DNA from: Undaria pinnatifida
Lineage: Eukaryota > Sar > Phaeophyceae > Laminariales > Alariaceae
DNA length: 64,000 nucleotides
Reading direction: 5' to 3'
Assembly: GCA_012845835.1 (NCBI GenBank)
Contig: JABAKD010000021.1
Location: 6,169,386 to 6,233,385, forward strand
Shown: positions 1 through 11,553 of the stretch, one piece after another
Numbering within the stretch: position 1 is the first letter of the stretch
Layout of the letters: each line of letters begins with the position of its first letter
Made by a program: the position numbers and the translations under genes
Notes under the pieces: model-generated
Database searches by the model: none
The model's input: only the letters and a program-made list of their open reading frames with translations
What the model was told of the DNA's origin: nothing

Positions 1-290
1 AGGCGACACGTCCAGGTGCGACCGCGCATGATCCACACTCACATATGCCCCTGGTTTACGTGTTTTTGCCACAAGTGTCGATGGGCATGCCAATTGACAC
101 TTGGCTCGACTGTATCTGCAACTGTGGCCCACAGCCTTGTAGCTATGCACAGGTGGGGGTGCAGCGGAAGTGGCAGGGCTCCTGAGAACGGTCGCGCAAA
201 CACAATCTTAGGCGCCGAAACAGGACTTGGAACGCATTCATTCGCTCTCTCTGGCCAACGCGGCTATGCTCCCGATACCCAGGGGCAAAG
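1..290. other. unique sequence, no gene recognised
   Basis: Short frames here are not supported by any motif, splice pattern or repeat. Nothing recognisable was found. Confidence 0.4.
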
Positions 291-562
291 GTGCCATAAT
301 GGACCCCCTTTTGGGGTGCCGGTGTTTGAAGTGGCTCGGGGTCACTCGCGCGAGTAACCGCTCTGTTTCGTTTTGCGACCATATGTTTTCACGATGGTAT
401 CAATTGACGATATCAAGATCCGCAACATGGAATCATATTCTACGCTGAGCCGTACAATCACTTGAAGCATTTGTGTGCCCGTCAGGTATATAGTTGCTCG
501 CGCGAGTGGCTCAAGCCCGGCAGTGAAAACCGTAGACATGGCTGCCCCCTTCCCGTACTAAT
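291..562 (-). mobile_element. MITE copy 1 (CTCGCGCGAG-palindrome family), decayed
   Basis: The left part carries the palindromic stretch GTCACTCGCGCGAGTAACC and the right part GCTCGCGCGAGTGGCTC, in the same arrangement as the intact copies at 1592-1848 and 43001-43256 but reverse-complemented. The outer ends (GGACCCCCTTTTGGGG on the left, GCCCCCTTCCCGTA on the right) are eroded versions of the family terminal inverted repeat. It has no coding capacity. Boundaries are approximate. Confidence 0.6.
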
Positions 563-1591
563 GATACTCGTAAAAGATCAGTCTACCCGGTGCATCGTCT
601 GTTGAGTAGGTGAAGGGGTCTAAACGTAACCCCGCCCAAGAATAGAATCCCCTGCCTTACGAACCTAAGGGTGTGCAGAGCAGATTATAATGATATTCCG
701 AGCTCTTAACACCAGGTTATCAACGTTCGCACAATCCTACCAGGCTTGTGTGCCTTAGCCTTGAGAGAAATGGAGTATATATTCGTGAAATTTCTTGACA
801 AATGACTAACAGCTGGTTCCTCGCTTGAGGAACTCCAATCAAACAAGTACATGGTTATTCGATCCCACAACTTCAACCCTTACCGCACTATATTATGTGG
901 GGTGACTCGTAGGTTAAAGTTCGAGGTCTCATCCTGCAGGCCTATACCTGATAGAACCTGTGCGTTCATTGGGAGTATGGTGTCGCCATGACCCCGACAA
1001 ACAGCATTTTTAAGCTCGCTTGTGTCAACGCAATAGGGGGAGCTCAAACAGGTAAACGCTGAAGTGTTTTGCGCTGCAGCTCATTGTAGCCCATCCGACA
1101 TGGAACGTCATTCATTTTCAGTCTGAATGACAGGTTGTTGAACCTGTTTGAACCTCCGCGTAGGTTGTCGGTGTTCGGATAATTCGGTGGTTGGAGTAAG
1201 AGCCATATATCTCGCGATCGACGTGACCCGATCCATAGCATATGGTGTGATATACCTATTGGTAAGCGAATATGTATATATATCGCAGACGGCATTGTGT
1301 TTGGCATCGTCCTTGTGATCGCCTCTCTTTGGTTTATTTGTATCTGGAAAGCCATTTTCGCCCTCCGCACGCCTCGCCTCGAAACCAAACACTCAAGTTG
1401 TTGGTCACATAGCTTGTCCCAGACATCCATACAGTTGCGCGAACAACGTAGTACACATCCAGCATACACAACTGTTACAGAATGGCTCTTGGCCACACTC
1501 GAAAACACCGAAACCGCAAGAAGATGTTATAAAAACGGTGTCAAGGGTTGTGAAGCAACACCGTCACAACCGCCTGCCCATGGTAGACCAA
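563..1591. other. intergenic, nothing recognised
   Basis: About 1 kb of ordinary-composition sequence. Frames of 94-154 codons exist on the minus strand, but they lack recognisable motifs and I treat them as chance. Confidence 0.4.
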
Positions 1592-1848
1592 GGCTACGGT
1601 AGGGGGGGTACCCCCGTTTTTACTGGTGTGTTTGAGCCACTCGCACGAGTGACTCTGTACCTCACGGATGAAAATGGTTTGGACAAATGATTTGGAGCAG
1701 CTTAAATTACCTTTGCATTGCGGGTCGATTTCGTCAATATAAAACATGAAAAAAACGTAAAATCGCAAAATAACAAAGGGGTTACTCGCGCGAGTGACCC
1801 CTAGCCACTGAAATTCAAGGCCCAAAGAGGGACCCCCCTACCGTAGCC
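1592..1848 (+). mobile_element. MITE copy 2, well preserved (257 bp)
   Basis: Begins GGCTACGGTAGGGGGGGTAC and ends with the near-complement ACCCCCCTACCGTAGCC. Internal to each end lies a near-perfect palindrome: GAGCCACTCGCACGAGTGAC on the left and TTACTCGCGCGAGTGACCCC on the right. The centre is AT-rich and non-coding. The copy at 43001-43256 aligns end to end with it, which fixes both boundaries. Size and structure fit a non-autonomous DNA transposon; the superfamily is not determined. Confidence 0.8.
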
Positions 1849-1973
1849 CGGGGGAGTCCCCGGTCAAAATCTATCACCATTTTTAGTTTTGTCCGAAGAA
1901 ATTCTTTATCGTATTCCGGAGACCTCTCAGCGTCAAGGGCGTTCTTCGTGTGCTTTCTCTCCCCAATATCAAA

Positions 1974-2473
1974 NNNNNNNNNNNNNNNNNNNNNNNNNNN
2001 NNNNNNNNNNNNNNNNNNNNNNNNNNNNNNNNNNNNNNNNNNNNNNNNNNNNNNNNNNNNNNNNNNNNNNNNNNNNNNNNNNNNNNNNNNNNNNNNNNNN
2101 NNNNNNNNNNNNNNNNNNNNNNNNNNNNNNNNNNNNNNNNNNNNNNNNNNNNNNNNNNNNNNNNNNNNNNNNNNNNNNNNNNNNNNNNNNNNNNNNNNNN
2201 NNNNNNNNNNNNNNNNNNNNNNNNNNNNNNNNNNNNNNNNNNNNNNNNNNNNNNNNNNNNNNNNNNNNNNNNNNNNNNNNNNNNNNNNNNNNNNNNNNNN
2301 NNNNNNNNNNNNNNNNNNNNNNNNNNNNNNNNNNNNNNNNNNNNNNNNNNNNNNNNNNNNNNNNNNNNNNNNNNNNNNNNNNNNNNNNNNNNNNNNNNNN
2401 NNNNNNNNNNNNNNNNNNNNNNNNNNNNNNNNNNNNNNNNNNNNNNNNNNNNNNNNNNNNNNNNNNNNNNNNN
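1974..2473. other. assembly gap (500 N)
   Basis: Exactly 500 undetermined bases, placed directly against the C-rich satellite. This is a scaffold gap of conventional size, so the true length is unknown. The assembler probably failed on the low-complexity tract. Confidence 0.98.
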
Positions 2474-2520
2474 CCCCCCCCCCCCTCCCCCACCCCTCCC
2501 CCCCCCTTCCCCCCAGGCCC

Positions 2521-2562
<42 letters not shown>

Positions 2563-3444
2563 CCCTCCCCCCCCGCTCCCCCCCCCCTTCCCCCCCCCCT
2601 CTCCTTCCCCCCCCCCTCGCCTTCGCCCCTCGCCCTCCCCCCCCCTCCCTCCCCCCCTCTCTCCCCCGCCCTCCCCTCCCCCCCCTGCCCCCCCCCCCCC
2701 CCTACACCCTTCCCCCTCCCCCCCCACATCCTCCCCCCCTCCGCATTCCCCTTTCCTCCCTCCCCCCCCCCCTTCACCCCCCCCTTCCCCCCTCCGCCCT
2801 CCCCTCCCCCCCTCCTCCCCCCCCCCCCTCCCCCTCCCCCTCCCCTTCTTTCCCCTGCCCTCCCCCCCTGCCCTCCCCCCCTGCCTTCCCCCCCCCGCCC
2901 TTCCCCCCCTCCCCCGCTGCCTTCCCTTCTCTGCCCTCCCAACCCCCCCCCCTCCCCGCTCCCCCCGTCCCCCCCCCCCCCCCCTCCCCTTCTCCTCCCT
3001 CCCCTCCCCCGTCTCCTCCCCCTCCCCGTCCCCTCCCTCCCCTCCCCCCGCTTCCCCCTCCCTCCCTCCCCCCTTATCCGCCCCCCCCCTCCTCCCCCCC
3101 CACCTTCTTCCTCCCCCCCTTCCCCTCCCCCCCCCCTCCCTCCCCCCGCATTCCCCCCTTTCCCCTCCCCCCCCTCGCCCCCCCCCCCCCCCCCCGCCCC
3201 CCCCCTCCCCCCGCCCCCCCCCTCCCCCCGCCCCCCCCCCCCACCCCCCCCCGCCCCCCCCCCCCCCCCCCCCTCCCCCCCACACCACCCCCCTCCCCCC
3301 CTCGCGCTCCCCCCGCCGCCCTCTCCCCCCCCCCCCCCCCCCCCCCCCCTCCCCCCCCTAACCTTTCCCCCAGCCCCCCCCTCCCCCTCGCCCTCCCCCC
3401 CCCATCCTCCTCCCCCCCCCATCCTCCTCCCCCCCCCTCCCCCT
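2474..3444. repeat. C-rich pyrimidine satellite, left block
   Basis: Almost pure C/T on the plus strand with very rare A or G. C runs of 5-20 are separated by single T, CT or TT. It continues across the retrotransposon at 3445-9828 as the right block (9829-11270), so both were one tract before insertion. The long Pro-rich and Gly-rich frames it produces on the two strands are composition artefacts. Confidence 0.92.
3440..3444 (+). repeat. target-site duplication CCCCT (left copy)
   Basis: The five bases before the 5' LTR are CCCCT and the five after the 3' LTR (9829-9833) are also CCCCT. A 5-bp duplication is usual for Ty1/copia integration. Because the target is C-rich, chance identity cannot be excluded. 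Confidence 0.55.
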
Positions 3445-3983
3445 TGTTCGTGGTAGCGGCATGTATGTTTTAACTGTACTGCGGTGAAACTCTGTTTGGT
3501 TGGTTTGAATAGCAGAACTGTTGATTGTATGTTGTTGAACCAGAATACTCTTGTTGTGGTGCTACGGTACTTCGGTAGATCGTACATGTGCACGACTTAT
3601 ACATCGGACCGTAGTGGTGTGTACGGTACGTTGGTATGTCGGTACGTTGGACGCGTTGACGAGTAGGAACATTCCTGTAGTGTTGCTAACACGATATAGC
3701 TTGTCTCAACGAACAGCCTAGCAATAAGTTACAGTTACATATGTTGTGTCACGGAGGTAAGTTACAGGGATCGTCTCGTGGTATCAAATATCACCCACGA
3801 GCAGTCCCACGCGTATGTACGAGTAGGCACTATGCGAGGAGGTTGAGGTATTCGACTACGAGCGGTTGTTACTGGGCTGTGAAGAGTTGGCCCACATGAC
3901 CCACTCCACTTTCTGACCTGTCTCTCCAGACATTGGTCTCTCTAATACAAGACCTTTCTCCAGAAGCTACTGATTCACCAACA
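3445..3983 (+). repeat. 5' LTR of copia element
   Basis: Starts TGTTCGTGGTAGCGGCATG and ends CACCAACA. It aligns with 9297-9828 throughout. It carries an extra 7-base AAATATC inside a short duplicated stretch near 3787-3795 that the 3' LTR lacks. Confidence 0.95.
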
Positions 3984-4071
3984 CGCTATAGCGCTATTGG
4001 TCGACTGCTGTACGTCCCCCTGGACTGTGTTCGACGAGACTGTGAGGGCGGCTTGATCAAACGGCATCGTC

Positions 4072-5331
4072 ATGGCTGAACAGGAGGGAGGTGACCCTGC
4101 GGCAAACCAACAGGGTGACCCGCAGGTCCTTGGTGAGAGCATGGATTCCTTAGAGTCTCGAGTGTCTCAAATGCTGGATATGTTTTCTGAACAGCAGCAG
4201 ATGCTCCAGACAGTTGTTGAGACACACCAGAGGGAGAATGTGGAGTCCTCTAGTTCGCGTGCTGCGCCGCGAGGCATCGAGCTAGAGTCTGGTGTGCACC
4301 AATCGGGTGCTGCCTGTAGGACCGCGGGGAGTACGGGAGGCGATACCCTAGGCTTTGGCGTGTCCGGCATGAGGGTTGGGAGTAGGGGTGTTGTAGACCC
4401 AGGCTTGAACCCGCGTGTTTCTGTTGAGAATCGTTCCTCTGTTCCTGCAGTAAACTTTGGTTCGGTTGACGGGACTGTTGGTGGGGCTTTAGGTAGCCAG
4501 TCTTCTGTTCCGCCCACTACCTTAGCAAGTGAGGGGTGAGGAAAAGTCGCTAGTGGGAACACACTGATCCCAGCGGCTGTCAGTAGTTCGGGGGAGAGCT
4601 TGGGTGGGGGTCTTTTCAAGAAAGTTCCCAAGACTCCAGAATTTATTGGTACTGATGTATCGTATCCTTCATGGTCGCAGAATTTTCTGCTCAAAGCTCG
4701 TCACTACAATCTGAGCGAGCCGTTCACCTGTGATATCGACATTAAAATCGCCGACGTTAATTTCGACTTGACCCCTTGGATAGAGAAGGGATACAGCGTT
4801 GGTGTACTGCGTCAGCATGAGATTGCTTGGTGGTTTCTGTTCGACTGCTTGAAGAAAGACAGCCACAAAAACATGGCAGGGCAAGCTGGTTCCCCGTATA
4901 AGGCTTTTCGCGCGCCCAAGGATCACTTTCTACCGTTGAGTCAGAGTCAAATTCGAGTGCAGGAAGAAAAGCTGAAGTCTCTGCGCATGCGTTCCCACGA
5001 GAATCCCACAACTTTCTTTTCATCCATCAGAGAGACGCTTGGTGTGTTGACCATGCTTGAAGTAACGAAGGATGATCGTGAAGTGTGCAATCTCATGCTG
5101 GAAGGACTGTCCCCCGAGTACAAGACTTTACGTGAGACTCTTGTGGTGTTCTGTTCGAATGACCCCTCTTTCATCGATAATAAAGTGCGTGAGCGGTACC
5201 TAGACTTGCAAGCACAGGGTGGTTCTAAGATGCAGAATAGTGTTGCTCTGGTGTCTAGGCCTGCGAAGAAGAAGAGTAACTTCAAGAAGCACAACAAGCA
5301 GAAGTCTAACTCTGAGTCTGATTCCTCATAG
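4072..5331 (+). pseudogene. copia gag remnant
   Basis: The frame opens at an ATG (MAEQEGG...) 88 bases after the LTR and keeps one register to 5331, broken by a TGA at 4537-4539. The N-terminal part is Gln-rich and may be coiled-coil (SRVSQMLDMFSEQQQML). The second half shows the copia capsid-type helical pattern around RETLGVLTMLEV and GLSPEYKTLRETL, followed by a basic Lys-rich tail. The zinc knuckle appears only in the next frame (VGHMKLHC, near 5355-5385) and has lost its first cysteines. I infer a once-fused Gag-Pol reading frame. Confidence 0.85.
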
Positions 5332-6658
5332 AAGTCTTTTCAGGGGAGGTGAGGAGGTGGGTCACATGAAGCTCCACTGCAAGGCTCGCATCATCCCTCA
5401 TCCTTCCCAGACTGGAAAGCCCGAGGCCGACGAGAATGAGAGCGGTGAGCAGCGTGCTATTCCTGATTCGGATCTGGTGTGCAGAAATGGTAGTTACCGC
5501 ATGAGTGATGACTGCCAAAAGGTGTTGCTTGCAGCATGTCGTAAGGAAGTGGTCTTGAAGGCGTGTGATGATTTGAGTAGAATGTGGTATGATGTCTCTG
5601 GTCTGAAGTGTCCGATGACGTCCCGTGATGGTCTGATTATGAGCGCCGTCAGTAATGATATGATCCTGAAATCTGTCAACAAGGCTAGATATGTCGAGGA
5701 TTGGTATGCTGACACAGGCACTTCATATCACATGACTGATTCCCTGTCTTGCATGAGAGACTTGAAGCCTTGCGACAGAAGTGTGAATGGAATTGGTGGC
5801 GTGTCTTGTGAAGTAGCTTACTCCGGAACGCTAGACTTGGTATTTGTGACTGCTGACAGTGAGTTCTCCGTGGAGTTGAAGAACGTATTGTACTCTCCCA
5901 ACTTGGGGTATACTCTCTTTTCTCCGAGTGCAGAGTTTGATGGTGAGTCATGGAATGGTCTTGGTGGTCCTAATAGTGTCATGACTGCATTCAATGGACA
6001 AGTAACTTTACAGAACTTCGATGGCATGCTGATAACGTCTGCGTATCGCCTAGGAGAAGCCTCTGTTGGTACGGTGTTGGCTGCTCTCACTCCCGCCAAC
6101 CCCAAGCATGAAACTATCAACGATTTCCACATCATTTTTGCACATTCGCACGAGGGTCTTCTTCGCACTACTGCAAAGCGATTAGGTACCAAGTTGGTTG
6201 GTGACATGCATGCTTGTTCAGGGTGTTCGATGTCGAAGGCTATTCGGAAAGGAATCGTTCGGGAAACTAAAACTCGATCGGATAAAAAGTTGGGCAGAGT
6301 TTTCGTTGACCTTGGAGGAAGAAAGGACATTGCGTCCGTAAGGGGAAAACATTACCCCAATATTGTGAAGGATGATTTCACGAGACGTGCATGGCTGTAT
6401 TTCCTGAAAAATAAATCAGACGCTGGCAGTGCTTTCCGGAGTTTTCTTGCGAGTGTGCGTGCTGATGGTGTCCCGTCATTGGTTGAAATTGTTAGGTCTG
6501 ACAATGGTGGGGAGTTTTTCGGGGGGGAGTTTGCATCTGTGTGCAACGAGCTTTTAATCAAACAAGAGTTCACACCGGCATATATTCCGCAATATAATGG
6601 TGTTGCAGAGCGTGGGCTGGGATTGATAGAGGAGGCCGCGATGGCGGCTCGTATTTAA
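5332..6658 (+). pseudogene. copia protease-integrase remnant
   Basis: Frame 2 relative to the window. The aspartic protease motif is DTG at 5711-5719 (WYADTGTSYHMT). The GAG-pre-integrase zinc-binding region lies near 6120-6225 (IIFAHSHEG ... HACSGC). The integrase catalytic triad is visible: Asp at 6308-6310 (FVDLGG), Asp at 6500-6502 (RSDNGGEF) and Glu at 6608-6610 (NGVAERG). The frame ends at a TAA (6656-6658) inside integrase, and homologous sequence continues in another frame from about 6700. Confidence 0.92.
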
Positions 6659-6699
6659 GCTAAAGTTCTTGTTGGGCATGTACAGTTACCTAAGACTGA

Positions 6700-7671
6700 T
6701 AACTCTGGGCTGAGGCTATGCACTGGGCTTGCGAAGCGATGAACCACACTGCGTGTTCTGCTAACCCTGAATCCAAATCGCCGTATGAAATGTGGTATGG
6801 TGAACCTCGTCCCGCTAGACCGTATCCGTTTTTAAAGCCCGCCTACTGTAGGTGGCAGCGACCGTCAAAGCTGCTGCCGAAGGGTGAGAGTTGTTTCTAT
6901 GTCGGTCCTTCGAGAGACCACCCGCGTAATTGTCATAGAGTACTTACTAGGGCTGGTACTATTCAAGAAACGAGGGATGTGACGTGGGAGGTGCTGCCGT
7001 CACAGCTCCTTCCGCTGCAACCTTCTTTGCCGATAGAGGTAGCAGAGGAGGGAGGGGAGGATAGTGACGACGATGTTGAAACCGAGATATGGCCGCTTCT
7101 GGGAAGAGGAGTTGCTCACACACTTTTGAAACGTGATGCCGTGCCCTCTGGTGCTGGAGTCAAAGGGGTTGAGAGTGTTGGCGCAGGTAGTATAGGCCCG
7201 TCCTTTTCTGTTCCATCTTCCCCTCCTGAACCGTCCGCCCCCGTAAATATTTCTTCCGGTAGTGTAGCTCCTTCTGTGTCTTCGCCTGTGAATGACGGGG
7301 AGGGCCAGGGAGGGCAGGAATCAGGAGAGGTAGAGATGGGGGATCTGGGAGGGGATGATGAGGTAGAGTCGATGGGGCAGGGAAGGCATGATGATGAAGA
7401 GTCGATTGGGTCGGGAGGACTTGTAGAGGCGGAGGCATCCCCTCCAGCCGCTCGTCGTCCGCGGCATGTGGCCGAGCTTGCTGACTTTAATACTTCCGCA
7501 CGTGAAAATGATGATGTAAGAGAAGGTAGGACTCGCGCGCAAACTCGTGCAGTCAACCAGCAGAGTGTACCCGGCCTCATGGCCACCCTAGGACCCATCT
7601 TCGCGACAGAGGTCGTGTACTCAATGTTGTCGGAGCAGAGAGCAGGTGATGAGACGGAATTGCCGAAATAA
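6700..7671 (+). pseudogene. copia integrase C-terminal region and linker
   Basis: After a one-base frameshift near 6690 the integrase continues with AMHWACEAMNHTACSANPES and SPYEMWYGEPR, the usual copia integrase tail. This is followed by a Pro/Ser/Glu/Asp-rich linker of about 200 residues with low complexity. The frame ends at TAA 7669-7671, but the same register resumes into reverse transcriptase after a second TAA at 7705-7707. Confidence 0.88.
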
Positions 7672-9221
7672 CTGATTCAGGATGTAGAATCGGAGCCTGG
7701 TAGTTAACAGGAAGCCCAGCGTTCGAAGTACGCTAAGATTTGGGAAGGAGCCAGGTCTGCCGAAATTGAAGGCTTGATAAGAGCAGGAACGTTCACGTTG
7801 GCAGTAAAAGTCCCGATAGGCTGTAATGTGATTGATGCTAGGTGGGTTTTCAAGTGGAAAGCAGACAAAACAGGAAAGATAGTGAAGGCCAAGGCTAGGA
7901 TTGTAGCGAAGGGCTTCAAGCAGAGGTATGATGTGGATTATCTTGAGACATTCTCGCCTACCGCAAATGCTGCATCTTTACGATTGCTGATAGTGTTGGC
8001 GTGTTTGTACAATTTTGAATTACTCCACTGGGATATTGAGCAAGCATTTGTTCAGTCGGAATTGGATCACGAGGTGTTCATGAAGTTGCCTCCTGGCTGC
8101 GGGTCGATGTCAGGAAAGGTTGTCCGTTTGAACAAGAGTTTGTACGGATTGAAGCAGGCTTCTAGGACATTTTACAAGAGGCTGGTGTCGGAACTGAAGA
8201 GGATTGGTTTTGAGCAGTCGATGTCTGACCCCTGTGTCCTGCGTTTCATGGTGGGAGACGATGTATTGGGGATGGTCGCGATCCACGTGGATGACATTCT
8301 GTATGCAGGAAGTAAGAGCGTTGCCAAGGTGGTTGTGGCAGCACTAGGTGACTCTCTTCCTACGAAGGACTTGGGGGAGGTCAAGTTCTTTCTAGGTTGC
8401 GAATATATTCGCGACCGTGAGGCTCGTACGATTGAGATTTATCAGGAAAGTTATATCAGGAGTGTTCTCGAGAGATTCAATATCTGTCGCACCAGCTCGA
8501 TCCCTGCTTCCCTTGCCAATGATAACAGGTCCGTGATGGAGGATGAGGGGGCAGGAGATGTGCCGTTCCGAGAGGTGGTGGGGAGCCTGATGTGGATCGC
8601 CAGCCAGAAAAGGCCCAACATCGCGAATGCTGTGCGGGCGGTGGCGAGGCACTCTCACGAACCAAAGAGGAGCCACTGGAAGGCAGCTCAGAAGAATCTC
8701 AATTATCTTCTGGAAACGGCGCATCTGACTTTGAAGTTCATACAGGATAGTTCGGTGGACGAAGGCACGTTGGTGTATGTAGATGCTGACTTTGCAAGTA
8801 GGGCCACTGACCGTAGATCAGTTTCGTGGCGTGGATGCTTGTAGAATGGATTTCTAGGACGCAGAAATGCGTTTCACAGTCAACTTCAGAAGCAGAGTAT
8901 CTTGCGATGGGAGATGGTGTAAAGGAGGCTCTGTTTGTAAACGGAATGCTTCAGTTCCTGAGGCCTAGTGCGAAGCCTCGTAAGATAGATGTCCTTGAAG
9001 ACAACGAGGGGGCGATTGCGCTCGCAGAGAACCCGCTGAGCTCGAGTAGGAGTAAGCACATCGATGTGAGGCACCACTTTCTTGGGAATCTGACCGAGGA
9101 GGGTGTGATCGAAGTCACCCACGTCCCCAGCGGGAAACAACACGCGGACATCCTCACGAAAGCGTTGCCGAGAGATCTTTTTGAAGTTCACCGCGACTTT
9201 GCACTTGGTATCAAGAAGTAG
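7672..9221 (+). pseudogene. copia reverse transcriptase-RNase H remnant
   Basis: The register is the same as the preceding linker. Reverse transcriptase begins near 7730 (KYAKIWEGARSAEIEGL). Conserved copia stretches include DARWVFKWK, IVAKGFKQRYDVDYLETFSP, EQAFVQSELD, KSLYGLKQASR and the active site HVDDILYAG, whose two Asp codons are 8290-8295. RNase H starts with Asp at 8782 (VDADFAS). A frameshift near 8830 moves to frame 3, which carries STSEAEYLA, LEDNEGAIAL and SKHIDVRHHF and ends at TAG 9219-9221. Catalytic residues are largely kept, so loss is through stops and shifts. Confidence 0.93.
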
Positions 9222-9285
9222 AGGTTTGAGTCGTTTTGTTTTTGTTTTTGTTTGATATGTATTTAATCTGGTAGATACAACAGCC

Positions 9286-9296
9286 CCTAGGGAGGG
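9286..9296 (+). promoter_or_regulatory. polypurine tract of copia element
   Basis: The run TAGGGAGGG lies directly against the TG of the 3' LTR, where plus-strand priming occurs in LTR retrotransposons. Position is the main evidence. No clear tRNA primer-binding site was recognised after the 5' LTR. Confidence 0.6.
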
Positions 9297-9828
9297 TGTT
9301 CGTGATAGCGGCATGTATGTACCAACTGTACTGCGGTGAAACTCTGATTGGTTGGTTTGAATAGCAGAACTGTGGATTGTATGTTGTTGTACCAGAATAA
9401 TCTTCTTGTGGTGCTACGGTACTTCGGTAGATCGTACATGTGCACGACTTTTACATCGGACCGTAGTGGTGTGTACGGTACGTTGGTACGTCAGTACGTT
9501 GGACACATTGACGAGTAGAAACATTCCTGTAGTGTTGCTAACACGATATAGCTTGTCTCAACGAACAGCCTAGCAATAAGTTACAGTTACATATGTTGTG
9601 TTACGGAGGTATATTACAGGGATCGTCTCGTGGTATCACCCACGAGCAGTCGCACGCGTATGTACGAGTAGGCACTATGGGAGGAGGTTTAGGTATTCGA
9701 CTACGAGCGGTTGTTACTGGGCTGTGAAGAGTTGGCCCACATGACCCACTCCACTTTCAGACCTGTCTCTCCGGACATTGGTCTCTCTAGTACAAGACCT
9801 TTCTCCAGAAGCCACTGATTTACCAACA
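9297..9828 (+). repeat. 3' LTR of copia element
   Basis: Starts TGTTCGTGATAGCGGCATG and ends TACCAACA. It is the full-length partner of 3445-3983, 7 bases shorter and about 5% diverged. Confidence 0.95.
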
Positions 9829-11270
9829 CCCCTCCCATCCCTCCCCCCGCCTCCCCCCCCCCGCCCTCCCCCCCCCGCCCTCCCCCCGCCCTCCCCCCCC
9901 CCTCCCCCCCCCCTCCCCCCCCCCTCCCCCCCCCTCCCCTCCCCCTCCCCCCCCCCTCCCCCCCCCCCCCCCCCCGCCCTCCCCCCCCCGCCCGCCCCCC
10001 GCCCTCCCCCCCCCCTCCCCCCCCCCTCCCCCCCCCTCCCCTCCCCCTCCCCCCCCCCCTTCCCCCCCCCCCTCCCCCCCCCCTCCCCCCCCCTTCCCCC
10101 CCCCCTCCCCCCCCCCTCCCCCCCCCCTCCCCCCCCCCTCCCCCCCCCCCTCCCCCCCCCATCCCCCCCCCCTCCCCCCCCCCTCCCCCCCCCCCTTCCC
10201 CCCCCCCTCCCCCCCCTCTCCCCCCCCCTTCCCCCCCCCCTCCCCCCCCCCTCCCCCCCCCTTCCCCCCCCCCTCCCCCCCCCCTCCCCCCCCCTTCCCC
10301 CCCCCCTCCCCCCCCCCTCCCCCCCCCCTTCCCCCCCCCCTCCCCCCCCCCTCCCCCCCCCCCCCCCCCCCCCCCCTCCCCCCCCCATCCCCCCCCCCTC
10401 CCCCCCCCCTCCCCCCCCCTTCCCCCCCCCCCCTCTTCTCCCCGAACCCTCCCCCCCCCCCTTTCCCCCCCCCGCCCCCCGCCTCCCCCCCCCCGCCCTC
10501 CCCCCCCCCCCCTCCCCCCCCCCCTCCCCCCCTCCCCCCCCCCCCTCCCCCCCTCTCCCCCCCCCCTCCCCCCCCCCCCTCCCCCCCGCCCCCCTCCCTC
10601 CCCCCCCCCCTCCCCCCCCCCCCCCCCTCCCCCCCCCCCCTCCCCCCCCCCCCCCCCCCACCCCCCCCACCCTCCCTCCCCCCCCTCCCCTCGCCTTCCC
10701 CCCTCGCCTTCCCCCCCCCCCCCTCTCTCCCCCCCTCCCTTCCCCGCCCTCTCCTCCCCCCCTCCCCCCCCCCCCCTTCACCTTCCCCCCCCCCCCCCCC
10801 CCCATCCTCCCCCCCTCCCCCTCCCCCTTCCCTCCCTCTCCTCCCCTCCCTCCCCTCCCCCGTCCCCTCCCCCTCCCCCTCCCCTCCCTCCCCCCAACCC
10901 CCCCTACCCCCCCTCTCCGTCCCCCCTCACCCCCCCTCCCCCCCCCTCCCCCCCCCTCCCCCCCCCTCCCCCCCCCCCCCCCCCCCCTCCCTCATCCTCC
11001 CCCCCTTCCCCTTCCCCCCCCTTCCCTCCCCCCGCATTCCCCCCCCCGCCCTCCCCGCCCCGCCCTCCCCCCCCCCCCCACCTCCCGCCCCCAACCTTCC
11101 CCCCCAGCCCCCCCCCTCCCCCTCCCCCCCCCCCCCCCCCCCCTCATCCTCCCCCCCTTCTCCTCCCCCTCCCCTCCCTCCTCTCGCATTCCCCCCCCCC
11201 GCCCTCCCCCCCCCCCCCCCCCTTCCACCTTCCCCACCCCCCCCCCCATCCTCCCCCCCTCCCCCTCCCC
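9829..11270. repeat. C-rich pyrimidine satellite, right block
   Basis: Same composition as 2474-3444: C runs broken by T, CT or TT, with a locally regular period around CCCCCCCCTT/CCCCCCCCCT in 10060-10360. The reverse strand is G-rich with many runs of eight or more G, so quadruplex formation is chemically plausible. The 514-codon Pro frame across it is an artefact. Confidence 0.93.
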
Positions 11271-11553
11271 GCAAACCGACAGCTTCAAAGCAAGAATAAA
11301 GTTGAATATATTATTTTATTGAAGTACATTCGTTTGTGACCCGCTGAACCAAGTTGACTCGACTACACGAAGTGTAGGTCTCACGGGTTCACGCAAACCT
11401 AATCCCCACAACCCTACTTGTTGCACATGACTTACTGTCTGTTGCCCGTGGCGGGTATTGTCGTTTGTTCTGCGCAATAGAGTTTCAAGGCCTCCGCCGT
11501 GAAAGAGTTCACCGGGTCATTCTCTGGCAGGGTGTCCCGAGAACGTCTCCTGC
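11271..11553. other. flank of satellite, nothing recognised
   Basis: Mixed-composition sequence between the C-rich tract and the zinc-finger pseudogene. A short plus-strand frame at 11465 may belong to the same remnant, but no motif supports it. Confidence 0.3.

Larger units (their letters stand above)
3445..9828 (+). mobile_element. Ty1/copia LTR retrotransposon, degenerate (6.4 kb)
   Basis: Two directly repeated LTRs (539 and 532 bp, TG...CA ends) enclose gag, protease, integrase, reverse transcriptase and RNase H remnants. Integrase precedes reverse transcriptase, which is the copia order. The coding region has in-frame stops at 4537, 5329, 6656, 7669 and 7705 and frameshifts near 5332, 6690 and 8830, so the copy is dead. 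By eye the LTRs differ at about 25 substitutions plus one 7-bp indel (roughly 5%), meaning the insertion is not recent. It is inserted into the C-rich satellite and so is younger than that tract. Confidence 0.95.

Noticed and set aside
1815-3593. Very long Gly-rich and Pro-rich reading frames over the C-rich tracts (also 9714-11322)
   Set aside because: They arise from C/T-only composition, cross the N gap, are open in several frames at once and have no motif.
3984-4030. tRNA primer-binding site after the 5' LTR
   Set aside because: No stretch complementary to a tRNA 3' end or the initiator Met internal region could be recognised.
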